DNA of 33,626 nucleotides from IMG/VR virus record IMGVR_UViG_3300033148_004541, positions 1 through 33,626 of that record, one strand, 5' to 3'. Positions 18,983 to 26,243 of this stretch are shown here, one piece after another; the stretch's first letter is position 1, and each line of letters starts with the position of its first letter. The stretch comes from a virus. The translations under genes were made by a program, and so were the position numbers. The notes below the pieces were generated by a model. The model was not told the origin of the DNA and did no database searches. It saw only the letters and a program-made list of their open reading frames with translations.

Positions 18983-20390
18983 AGTAATTAGGAATGAATG
19001 CCTTAGCTTTTTCCTTTGGTGTATTATACGAGTTTAATTCAAAATAACATCTCATCATTAAAGTGTCTGAATAATCAGGGCTCCTTCATAGTTTTTCTTT
19101 TACTCAATCTTTACTAAGTATTTTCTTTTTTCAGTCTTTATCTAAATCCACTTCAACTACCACATCCAGTTCCTCTGATAGTTCTGTAAAGTTTTGGTCT
19201 AATACTCTTATTTTATTTCAATTAACTAGCTTAGCTAGCTCAAAGTAACATTGAGTCTTTAAATTCATAAAGTTTACTTTCTTTGTATCATCATACTTTG
19301 CTTCTAGTGGTTGTATACAGCTAGAGTTATTAATAAACCCTTTACATCTTAAATGATCTACTATTCAACCTCATACTCAATCTTCATCAACTATTGTATT
19401 ACTCATTCATACATTGTATTTATAAGCAAACTCTTTTATCTTATTCTCTATATCTACATTTAAACATTTTAGAAACTCTACTCTGTCTATCTCTTCATAA
19501 TTATCAAAAACACTTATAATAGCTTTATCTTTTCATTTTCTAGCCGCATCACAGCTAATATATTTATTTCAATTATATTTAGGATTAGTTTTTAGATCTA
19601 ATATCTTATTGTATTCAAATAACCTTCAAGGAGTATCATCGTAATCAAAGTTACCATAATAATATCTTTGTCTTAATACTTCATTCTCTTCATTCTTTAG
19701 CTCATCAAGATATTCTTGTGATAGGTAAGGATTATCAGTAGGTAGAGCAGGGATAAACATATCCTTTCACATATCCAAACCATTTTTGTAAGGTAAATAG
19801 AAAGTTCTATATACCCATCATTTATCAGGGTTAAAAGTACTCAATACTTTTCTTGGAATATTATACTCTACGTTTAAGTGTCTTCATACTCTTTTCTTTA
19901 AAACAGCTACTCACATTTCGGGACATTCATTTGCCTCATCTATATAAGCTCAAGTTATCTCAAGTCCTCATATTTTAGTAAAATGTTTGTCTGTTGGCTT
20001 ATCCTGTAGTCATCTAAATAGTATCTCACTTCCATTACTAAACACTATCTCTTTTCATCAGTTCCTTGTAACATAATCATAAGCTCAAGGCTCTTTGTTT
20101 AATACATCAATACTAGAAGCTTCTTTAAAACCTAGTATTAGCAATGCCTTAACAAAAGATTGAAAAGTTGTATCTAACACATCTGTAATATATCTTCTGA
20201 ATACTCAGTATTTAACTCAAGGATACTTCTTACACATCATAGATATCCATAATGCAGCTAAGATAGTTTTCCCTCATCAAGCAGCTCATCAGTATCAAAG
20301 ATTATCTATTCAGTTATCTTTAAGTAGTATTTGCAATGCTTTAAATTGTTTTATACTTGGCTTAACTTCAATTATTCTTTCGTTCTTCAT
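18981..20390 (-). CDS. terL: Terminase large subunit (469 aa)
   Basis: Packaging ATPase-nuclease. Walker A is GYGGAAGGGKT at about residues 30-40, with five glycines encoded by UGA. Walker B is AYIDEANE near residue 150. The nuclease carries CDAARKGKDKA near 280 and VDEDGVGGG near 335. It pulls DNA through the portal and cuts it. The start at 20390 overlaps the TerS end by 29 bases, in a different frame, and the stop is TAG. Length is normal for the family. Confidence 0.93.
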
Positions 20391-20772
20391 TTTCTGTATT
20401 TGGGTTTATGATATTAAAACTAACATCAGGCATTCTTAACTCTCAAGATAACTTATTATCTATCTCAGTCTTCAAGCTAAACTCATCTTTAGCTTTTCTT
20501 TCCAAGTACCATCTAGCATTGTAGTCATCATTCTCTTCTAGTTTGCTATATATAATTTCTTTAGCCTTCATTCTAGGTTGTTGTTTTAATAGCTCTTTTC
20601 TGTCGGAAAACTCAGGGTTTAGCTTTATGTAATCATATAAAGCATCTTTTGAGATATTTGCATTAAGACAAGCCTCTAAGTCTGTAAAGCCTTTTTTAAA
20701 ACCGTCTTCCAATTTCCCGATTGCTAGTTCTGTCATTACTGTAGGTCTTCCTACTGGGTTTTTCTCTTCCAT
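20362..20772 (-). CDS. terS: Terminase small subunit (136 aa)
   Basis: Starts MEEKNPVGRPTVMTELAIGK. VGRPT and the following helix-turn-helix (LEACLNANISKDALYDYIK) are the DNA-binding part, then an oligomerisation helix (ARWYLERKAKDE), then MPDVSFNIINPNTENEE, typical of the end that contacts TerL. The last 27 residues are visible only with UGA as glycine. It directly precedes TerL and overlaps it. Confidence 0.88.
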
Positions 20773-20789
20773 AATCTATTGGTTACTAA

Positions 20790-20903
20790 TTATTTTCTTT
20801 TATATCTCTTACTTGAACTTTCTTTACCTGTTGATATATTCTTTCATGTTGACTTCCTTCCTTTACTTGGAACTTTTAAAGTCTTCTTTGGTGTTCTTGC
20901 CAT
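20790..20903 (-). CDS. Small basic protein (37 aa)
   Basis: Starts MARTPKKTLKVPSKGRKS and is Lys/Ser-rich and probably disordered, ending YKRK. One UGA glycine. It lies 17 bases upstream of TerS in the packaging operon. It could bind DNA, on charge alone. Confidence 0.5.
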
Positions 20904-20921
20904 AATATTATAGTTAATTTA

Positions 20922-21188
20922 TTAAATATTACTTACTATATAACAGTTCGTATCAAAATATTCTTGTCCGAATAGTTCTATAGTTCGCTGTACATTTCTT
21001 TCACTTACTGGGATATAACTATTATAGGATATCTTAGCCTCTTTTAAATCTTTTATAACTCATTCATATACTTCAACTATATTTTCTTGTGTTAATATGG
21101 GGATTGGACGTTCTCCTGGAGCATATGTATTTGTAACTAATTTTTGTAACTTCCTTTTCCTTATAAAGTCCTTTATGTATTTTATCAT
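20922..21188 (-). CDS. Hypothetical protein (88 aa)
   Basis: Starts MIKYIKDFIRKRKLQKLVT, with APGERPIPILTQENIVEVYE and ends CYIVSNI. Mixed alpha/beta, basic at the N-terminus. It is 18 bases from the next gene, probably in the same message as TerS. No family recognised. Confidence 0.68.
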
Positions 21189-21285
21189 ATTAATTAATTA
21201 AATAATAAACTTATTATTACCAACTATACTTAAATAGTTAGTAATGTAAATTAATTATTGTTTACCTTCCTTAGGTTCTTTGTAT

Positions 21286-21540
21286 TTAGAAGGGCAAATC
21301 CTCTACGCTTATTCCTTCTCAAGTGTTTGTGTTAGTATCTTTAGGTTTGTACTCATTAATTGCTACACTTAGATCGTTTCAGAATTTATCTGCTTCCTTT
21401 CTTTTATTAACTACGATATTTACATAACCAGCTTCATTACAGTACTTTTCTAATTCACTCATTTTTAATCCTAGAGTGTAAAAATCTCAAAATTGAGAAG
21501 TTCTTGTTTTTCCGTTTCCACAGAATATTTTATTTCACAT
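21286..21540 (-). CDS. Hypothetical protein (84 aa), UGA second codon
   Basis: Starts MGNKIFCGNGKTRTSQFGDF, where codon 2 is UGA. The tail is acidic (TNTGEGISVEDLPF), like the acidic tip of single-stranded DNA-binding partners, but that similarity is slight. The 97 bases between it and the gene downstream hold no gene, only A/T-rich sequence. Confidence 0.68.
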
Positions 21541-21558
21541 ATTATTTATTATTATTTA

Positions 21559-21915
21559 TTAATTATATTCTAATTTACTGAAATCAAATAGTTTTATTAT
21601 ATTTACCCTTAGGTTTTTATCTATTGCTATATTTTTATATCAGTATTCCTTCATTTTCTTTTTGTATTTTCTTTTTTCTAATTTTGACATATATCTTTTA
21701 TTCTCATAAACTGTTATTAATGTATTATTCTTTATAATATATACACAATATTCTCATTGAACAACAAACGATCAAAATGTAGTAGCTCTTATTAATTTTA
21801 AATGATTTTTTATATCATCTAATATTTGAAAATTTCTATACAATCTATTATTGCCAGCAAAGTCTACAATAGCTCTTTCTTCAAATCTTTCGCATCGATG
21901 CTTTGTTATGATCAT
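21559..21915 (-). CDS. Hypothetical protein (118 aa)
   Basis: Starts MIITKHRCERFEERAIVDFA and has a Lys-rich middle (SKLEKRKYKKKMKEYGYKN). Only two or three UGA glycines, so most of the frame is also open in the standard code. Possibly nucleic-acid-binding from its charge. It abuts the YopX gene (3 bases). Confidence 0.7.
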
Positions 21916-21918
21916 AAT

Positions 21919-22302
21919 TTATTTGTTATTTTCTAAAAGCTTTGAGTCCTCGTATATGTTTCAAATAATTTCATTTTCAAAGCTATATAAATCTTCACTA
22001 CCCATATTATCATCTCATTTTATTTTATCACAAATCCATCTTCACTCTATCATTTTTACTTCTCCAATATATTCTCCCCAATCTTCTTTTTCAAGATATT
22101 TTGATTTTATTGTTTTCCTTACTATATCTCCCTCATATATCTCAACCCAATTCTTATCTTTAAGTCAAGTATACAATTCTAGATATACCTTACTTCCTGT
22201 GTTGGTATTTATAGCACTGTATCAGTCTGTATTATTTCAAACAAGAGTGTATTCTACAAAGCTATTTTCTTTCTTATCCCATGCTCTAAATTTTGGTATC
22301 AT
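21919..22302 (-). CDS. YopX family protein (127 aa)
   Basis: Starts MIPKFRAWDKKENSFVEYTL and has WVEIYEGDIVRKTIKS in the middle, ending ENEIIGNIYEDSKLLENNK. FRAWDK at the start, EGDIV in the middle and GNIYE near the end are the signatures of YopX (PF09643), common in phages of Firmicutes and others, function unknown. Length is normal. Near residue 95 the pair RWICDKIKG matches the family strand. Confidence 0.85.
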
Positions 22303-22313
22303 ATCGCTAAAAG

Positions 22314-22478
22314 TTAATCAAATAATTCTCTCCTTAAATTAAATTCCTTTTTGTTTAATATCCTTGCTACTAATCTTTTATTCTCATTACATACTTTCTC
22401 TATGTCTTTATCTGTTAATAGGTTAGTGTCATTAGTTAGTATGTTTCATAACTGTTTGATGAGTTCTTGTTGTTCCAT
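22314..22478 (-). CDS. Small helical protein (54 aa)
   Basis: Starts MEQQELIKQLGNILTNDTNL and is helical and charged, ending RRELFD. It is the first gene after the small RNA terminator (15 bases away), so it may be read only by leaky termination. 12 bases separate it from YopX. No family. Confidence 0.65.
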
Positions 22479-22492
22479 AATTCTATTTACTT

Positions 22493-22546
22493 AAAAAAAG
22501 CAACAATCGAGCAGGCTTGGAAATTGCACTCAATTATTACTTTTTT
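22493..22546 (-). terminator. Long terminator stem of small RNA 2
   Basis: 18-bp stem with a 17-base loop and seven U residues at the end. The U-tract is part of the stem base, paired with the A-run of the left arm on the RNA, so the hairpin is unusually long for this genome. Confidence 0.7.
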
Positions 22547-22576
22547 AAAATATCCAAACCTTTTAAGCAATTCCAT
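22493..22576 (-). ncRNA. Candidate small RNA 2 with loop-leader pairing
   Basis: A promoter (22583-22610) and terminator enclose about 84 transcribed bases and no gene. The terminator is an 18-bp stem (22494-22511 with 22529-22546; three pairs are G-U only on the minus strand, which fixes the transcribed strand). The 17-base loop contains GCAAUUUCC and CCAAGCC. The leader carries GGAAUUGC (22567-22574) and GGUUUGG (22554-22560), complements of each, so an H-type pseudoknot or two alternative folds are possible. The loop 11-mer is shared with small RNA 1. Confidence 0.6.
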
Positions 22577-22582
22577 GTAAGT

Positions 22583-22610
22583 ATTATACTCTTTTTATTG
22601 TTAATTGCAA
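22583..22610 (-). promoter_or_regulatory. Promoter of small RNA 2 (TTGCAA-16-TATAAT)
   Basis: -35 TTGCAA (22605-22610), 16-bp spacer, perfect -10 TATAAT (22583-22588). Same spacing as the other TTGACA promoters in the window. Confidence 0.72.
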
Positions 22611-22619
22611 ATTATTATT

Positions 22620-22835
22620 CTACGACTGCATTTCATTTAATGCAAGTTCATAAGCCCGTCAATCTATAAGTATTTTTCTAAATTCTCCTGCTGTTTTATA
22701 TCAAGAGAAATCGCTAGTATAAGTGTTTCTAGTCCATACTTTATTATTTATAGTTATTTTATAATCAAAGCTAAACGTATTATCCTCTGCTTCTACTTCG
22801 ATATTATTTACTTCAATTTCTATTGTTTTTTTCAT
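22620..22835 (-). CDS. Hypothetical protein (71 aa)
   Basis: Starts MKKTIEIEVNNIEVEAEDNT and is strand-rich, ending ALNEMQS at a TAG stop. It has DFSGYKTAGEFRKILIDG with two UGA glycines. The alternating strand pattern suggests a small beta protein. It ends where the small RNA 2 promoter begins. No family. Confidence 0.68.
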
Positions 22836-22851
22836 ATGTATTTGTTAATAA

Positions 22852-22998
22852 TTATTTATCCTCCTTTTTTATCTCAAAACTTAACCTTTCTCCCGTTCAG
22901 TTAAACTCTAGAGTAAATCATCTTTTCTTTAATACATTGCCTAATTGGCTTAGTGCGTTAGTAAATGGTTTACTGGCTATTAGTTCTTTTAGTGTCAT
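22852..22998 (-). CDS. Small hypothetical protein (48 aa)
   Basis: Starts MTLKELIASKPFTNALSQLG and ends FEIKKEDK at UAA. Two UGA glycines (KRGFTL, FNGTGE). The AAGGAGG in its end, 13 bases before the next start at 22835, could act as a ribosome site, but most genes here do without. Unknown function. Confidence 0.62.
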
Positions 22999-23001
22999 AG
23001 G

Positions 23002-23376
23002 TTATTTCTCATTAACAATTAAATTAATCTTTCATAGTTCACAAGCATGAATATCATCTATACAAATATCAGGAATTATATCTGGTTCAAATATGTGTTT
23101 TCAAGAAGAGTCTTTCCCTTTGTGGTTTTTACTTGCATATCAATCTACAAATTGACATAAACCTAATTCACTAACTATTAACCTAGCCCAATCTTCTCAT
23201 TGTCAACTCCAAACTATAATTTTAATATTTTTAAAACTATGTAATATTTTTAATAGTTCTATTATTCTATCGTTTGCGATAAGATTATAATTACTAGGGT
23301 CTTTATATTTTAAATATTTTGCACATATCTTTATTAACGTTCAATCGACGTCAAATGCTATTATTGTTTTCTTCAT
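23002..23376 (-). CDS. HAD-superfamily phosphatase (124 aa)
   Basis: Motif I is AFDVDGTL at residues 7-14, with Asp9 as nucleophile and Asp11 as general acid; the conserved Gly is UGA. Motif II is VWSG near residue 60. Motif III is probably SKNHKGK, and motif IV is DICIDDIH near residue 105 with two Asp residues for magnesium. All four HAD motifs are present in a protein with almost no cap, so it may act on a macromolecule, such as a DNA or RNA 3' or 5' phosphate, as with polynucleotide kinase-phosphatase. The substrate is unknown. Confidence 0.87.
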
Positions 23377-23386
23377 AGGTTATTTG

Positions 23387-23563
23387 TTAGTTAATAAGTT
23401 CGAACCAAGATTTATTATTTATTACATTATTAGGCAATTCACAATGTAATTTTTTATCACTTACTAAATCTGTTAATACTTCTTCATTTATAGTATCATA
23501 TTCAATTTCTAATCATTTTTTGTATCATAAAAATCATTTTAATAACCTATATTTTTTCTTCAT
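23387..23563 (-). CDS. Small hypothetical protein (58 aa)
   Basis: Starts MKKKYRLLKGFLGYKKGLEIE and has three UGA glycines in its first 17 residues, ending SWFELIN at UAA. Gap of 10 bases to the HAD gene. No domain recognised. Basic N-terminus, acidic middle. Confidence 0.65.
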
Positions 23564-23581
23564 AATCTATTTAGTTAATTG

Positions 23582-23848
23582 TTAAATATATTTGTTATTA
23601 AGGTAATTTACCATAAATATTAATTCCTCTTTTATTCAATTACATAGCTGTGTTAATTTGTAGCTATTTGCAACACAAGTAGTATTATTTGCCCTACTTC
23701 ACATCCAGCCATTTTCAAATTCTCTCTCAACGGCTTTATCTTTTTGCTTTTTGTATTTAATTAATAATCGTGTAGTTTGTTTAATGTGTCCTAGTATCTC
23801 TAACTCATTAGATCAATCCAGGTGTTTTTCCATTGCTATGTCGTTCAT
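23582..23848 (-). CDS. Hypothetical protein (88 aa)
   Basis: Starts MNDIAMEKHLDGSNELEIL, with LLIKYKKQKDKAVEREFENGWMG and ends NYLNNKYI. It is helical with a charged centre. It is the first gene after the non-coding block, so transcription from a promoter within or beyond that block must reach it. No family. Confidence 0.68.
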
Positions 23849-24203
23849 AATCTTATTGTTAATTAATATTAGTAACTAGTTATATAATGCTAGTTTCTGA
23901 ATAAATAAAGCATAATTCCCCCTACCCCCTTATAGTAATTAAATACCTTATATAAGAGGAAGCTTCACTTATTACATGTTGAATAAATTACTAGATTAGC
24001 TTATTGCCTGTCCACATAATGTGAGGTATCGGGTGCTCTATATTACCCAAGAGAAAACTTTAAAATGCCATTATTCTTTCATTTTTTAAGTTGCAAGACC
24101 CCAGACTTCCGTCCCTATTATTCTATAAGTTCTCGCTCTCATTAAATCTTATAGTAGCTACCTGTCAATTCAGGCTTTTATCTTAAATAGATAGATGTAA
24201 TGT

Positions 24204-24276
24204 ATAAGTGTTGGGGTTCGAACCCACTTACACAACTGTCAAGGATGCGTTACTTTATACCAATATTTCCCCTTAT
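24204..24276 (-). tRNA. tRNA-like fold, degenerate (anticodon TGA if canonical)
   Basis: A T-loop TTCGAAC sits between TGGG and CCCA, acceptor strands ATAAGGG and CACTTAT pair in six of seven positions, and TTGGTA fits a D-loop. The D-stem does not pair and the anticodon stem (GCATC with GTTGT) has a mismatch. CTTGACA as loop would give anticodon TGA. No encoded CCA. It could be a decayed tRNA or a different RNA. Confidence 0.25.
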
Positions 24277-24526
24277 GGTTTTTGTATACATAGTGTTGCT
24301 ATCTTTTTTATAAGGCATCGCACCTTTTATCTATGTATAGAGGGTAATCTCCTTATACACTACATTCATCCATTTAATCGCACAAAAAAACATATTGCTT
24401 ACTACGACAATATGTTCTTTCTAACCACCTATTACGGTATAATTAGATTATGTTGTAGTAAGATGGTTTTGTGTACTCCCTAATAATAATCATTTTTCTT
24501 TATATTGCAAATGTTTTTTAAAGAAA

Positions 24527-24553
24527 ATAAAAAAACACCCTAAAGTGTTTAGT
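24527..24553 (-). terminator. Intrinsic terminator within the non-coding block
   Basis: The minus strand has AAACAC-TTTAGG-GTGTTT followed by seven U residues. It separates the tRNA-rich half from the leftmost part of the block. Confidence 0.75.
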
Positions 24554-24554
24554 A

Positions 24555-24586
24555 TTTAGCAAAAGCTAAACTAGGATATTATATCC
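24555..24586. repeat. Two adjacent perfect hairpins
   Basis: TTTAGC-AAAA-GCTAAA (24555-24570) and GGATA-TTA-TATCC (24574-24586) follow the terminator. Neither has a U-tract. They may be cruciform DNA or RNA processing structures. Confidence 0.5.
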
Positions 24587-24610
24587 CTACATTGTTCAAG
24601 ATGCAATTTT

Positions 24611-24638
24611 TTTGTAAACAATAATCTGTTTGTAAACA
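24611..24638. repeat. Two direct copies of TTTGTAAACA, 18-bp period
   Basis: TTTGTAAACA is at 24611-24620 and at 24629-24638. The core TGTAAACA is near-palindromic. Spacing and neighbouring palindromes resemble iteron-like or operator sites. This is inference. Confidence 0.45.
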
Positions 24639-24659
24639 CAAGATATTGTATTGCTTACA

Positions 24660-24676
24660 GTAGTAATGATTACTAC
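24660..24676. repeat. 17-bp perfect palindrome
   Basis: GTAGTAAT-G-ATTACTAC is a perfect 8-bp inverted repeat about a single base, the shape of a dimer-binding operator. No U-tract follows on either strand. Confidence 0.5.
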
Positions 24677-24680
24677 ATAC

Positions 24681-24783
24681 AGTATATAATATGAGATTTG
24701 AACTCATATCTCTATCTTAGTAGACCTCCATAATATAAATATTACAGGATAGTGTTTTTCTTGTTAAACTATATTTATATACT
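24681..24783 (-). tRNA. tRNA-like fold with enlarged anticodon region
   Basis: Ends AGTATAT and ATATACT pair perfectly, the T-arm ATGAG-TTCAAAT-CTCAT is canonical, and CTATC/GATAG arms could be an anticodon stem. Between those arms are about 30 bases in place of seven, and three extra bases separate the T-arm from the acceptor. No encoded CCA. It might be a tRNA with an insertion, or a tRNA-mimic. Confidence 0.28.
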
Positions 24784-24804
24784 GAATGTAATAATAATTA
24801 TTTA

Positions 24805-24881
24805 TGGTCAAAGAGGTAGGACTCGAACCTACAACCCCACGCGTCCAAGGCGTGTACGCTAGCCAATTGCGTCACTCTTTG
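24805..24881 (-). tRNA. tRNA-Pro(UGG)
   Basis: A fully canonical cloverleaf: acceptor CAAAGAG/CTCTTTG, D-stem ACGC/GCGT, anticodon stem CACGC/GCGTG with loop CTTGGAC (anticodon TGG), T-arm GTAGG-TTCGAGT-CCTAC, discriminator A and encoded CCA. C1-G72 is the bacterial proline identity pair. It has clearly higher G+C than its surroundings. Confidence 0.95.
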
Positions 24882-25044
24882 TTAATAATCTACTAACACG
24901 GAACTTTTAGCCAATTTCTTATACTACTTGCAAATATATATAAGCTGTTGCTTTAAGGTATAAGCTTAATATTAGTACTAAATATTTACTTATGAGTTGC
25001 TACCTATTCATTTAACTAAAATCCCCCTGTTAATATATTATTTA

Positions 25045-25119
25045 TGGAGCTAAGCACAGGTATCGAAACTGCGACCCTTCCTCCTAGAGAAAGTGCTCTA
25101 CCAACTGAGCTAGCCTAGC
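25045..25119 (-). tRNA. tRNA, glycine-type body with anticodon loop TCTAGGA
   Basis: Acceptor GCTAGGC/GCTTAGC, D-arm GCTC-AGTTGGTA-GAGC, discriminator U and encoded CCA. G1-C72, C2-G71 and U73 are bacterial tRNA-Gly identity elements, and the D-arm and following bases match bacterial tRNA-Gly. Anticodon stem is CTTTC/GGAAG. The 7-base loop gives TAG at positions 34-36, C in place of the invariant U33, and two extra pairs could close the loop to three bases. The T-stem has a U-C mismatch at 53-61. It is not a plain Gly(UCA). Function unclear. Confidence 0.6.
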
Positions 25120-25378
25120 ATATATTAGGATATAAGTATTAGTTATACCCTAAATTGTAGTGTTTTATCAGGTTACACATATATAGCCGACTACCTGAAA
25201 GAATGCTTTATGGTGATCAAGGTTAGCTCTTAACTAAACGACTTAATCAAAAATCCAACAGTCGGGTTAATCCTTATCTATAGTTGGGTTAACCCCGTTG
25301 AATATTGTTTTGAACCTCCGTTGGGCCACATTGTTAAGAGGTGTAGGAAGTATTGACTTAACTATTATAATCAATTAT

Positions 25379-25708
25379 TTATTTATTTCAATACTTTTTT
25401 ATCATATCTATTGACTTTTGCACTAAATCCTTAGTGTTCTTCTTTGTTTCAAGTATTTCTTTATTGAACTCATATCATTCATCAGGACTGAACTCTGGAG
25501 CTATCACATAGACTAGACTATTATCACTTCTAAGCATATTGTAATCCATTTCGCTTATTATGTGATAGACTTTAAATCAAATAGTTTTACTGATAGATTT
25601 AATAGCTTTGTCTAGTTCTTCATCTGTTGCTTTTTCAGGATCAGTAGATGGAACTTCATTTATAGTTTTATGATATGTATTGATTATTAGTTCTTTATCT
25701 TTTCTCAT
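25379..25708 (-). CDS. Hypothetical protein (109 aa)
   Basis: Starts MRKDKELIINTYHKTINEVPS, helical and charged, with a strand NSLVYVIAPEF and a Lys-rich C-terminus. Two UGA glycines. Its start overlaps the stop of the membrane protein upstream by one base. It is the last gene before the tRNA block. No family. Confidence 0.7.
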
Positions 25709-26076
25709 TATTTCTTATTATAAAATATAGAACAGTCTACAGCTCTCCCCTCTTGGCTATTTTCTTTTTTACACTTATTCAATATTTTTAATTCCTTTTC
25801 CTTAAGGGAAAGTGTGTTTTTTATTTCAAAAATTTCACTCGATAGGGAAGTGGTTTTAGTCTCAATTTTCTCTAATTTATTTATTCTTATCTTCTCTATA
25901 TTATTTATATTAATTTTTGGTATGTTATTAATAACTACTAGAATTATAAATATACTAACTACCACTATTATTATTATTTTTTTATTCATCGGCTTTTCTT
26001 CGTTAACGTCAATGTCTACACCTCAAATGTCTACATCTTCTAAATTAAAGTCTCTTATACAATCGAACTTTTCCAT
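25708..26076 (-). CDS. Membrane-anchored coiled-coil protein (122 aa)
   Basis: Starts MEKFDCIRDFNLEDVDIGG. A hydrophobic helix (IIIIVVVSIFIILVVI) spans residues about 33-50, followed by a coiled coil (KIETKTTSLSSEIFEIKNTL) and two Cys near the end. An ATG at 25989 gives a shorter 93-residue product, but the longer frame with one UGA stays open and has a good start. An inner-membrane anchored early protein, perhaps in superinfection or membrane change; not testable from sequence. Confidence 0.7.
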
Positions 26077-26082
26077 AAGCCT

Positions 26083-26241
26083 TTATTTAATTATTAAATT
26101 AATATCATCTTGAATTTTCTTTTTAAGTTCTTGATATTTCTCTTCGCATTTTTCTGAAATTTTATATTCGTTATCTTCATAGAATTTGTAAGTTTCCATA
26201 AATTCACTTTCTTCTTTTGTTAGTGTAGTGTTTTCATTCAT
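26083..26241 (-). CDS. Small helical protein (52 aa)
   Basis: Starts MNENTTLTKEESEFMETYKF and is acidic-to-basic helix with no UGA codon, ending NLIIK at UAA. 7 bases from the anchored coiled-coil gene and 3 from the gene upstream. No family. Confidence 0.65.
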   Translation of the reverse strand: MNENTTLTKEESEFMETYKFYEDNEYKISEKCEEKYQELKKKIQDDINLIIK

Positions 26242-26243
26242 AA

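Larger units (their letters stand above)
23849..25378 (-). other. Non-coding structured RNA/tRNA block (about 1.5 kb)
   Basis: No minus-strand frame stays open here in table 25, and the plus-strand frame at 24208-24483 begins in a T-loop and is not credible. Local folds visible by eye: CTATAAG/CTTATAG arms at 24123-24154, a C5-TA-C5 tract at 23918-23929, GGATA/TATCC and a 17-bp palindrome near 24574-24676, CAGGT/ACCTG arms near 25169-25197, and GACTT/AGTCG-type arms near 25248-25275. Two tRNAs and two tRNA-like folds are annotated separately. The remainder is probably structured RNA or cis DNA; no known family is recognised. Confidence 0.6.

Noticed and set aside
24095-24130. Resemblance of GACGGAAGTCTGGGG to the RNase P RNA core (GAGGAAAGTCCGGG)
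   Set aside because: Only about ten of fifteen bases agree. The matching 3' strand (ACAGAACCCGG-type) is absent at a plausible distance.
24208-24483. Plus-strand open frame of 91 codons
   Set aside because: It begins in a tRNA-like T-loop, has no start signals, is opposite to every other gene and its sequence looks like translated RNA structure.
24950-25020. CTCATAA loop suggesting tRNA-Met(CAU)
   Set aside because: The flanking bases do not pair as an anticodon stem and there is no T-arm at the proper distance.
25300-25325. TTCAAAA next to GGAGG as a fifth T-loop
   Set aside because: The complementary CCTCC is missing on the 3' side and no acceptor can be drawn.
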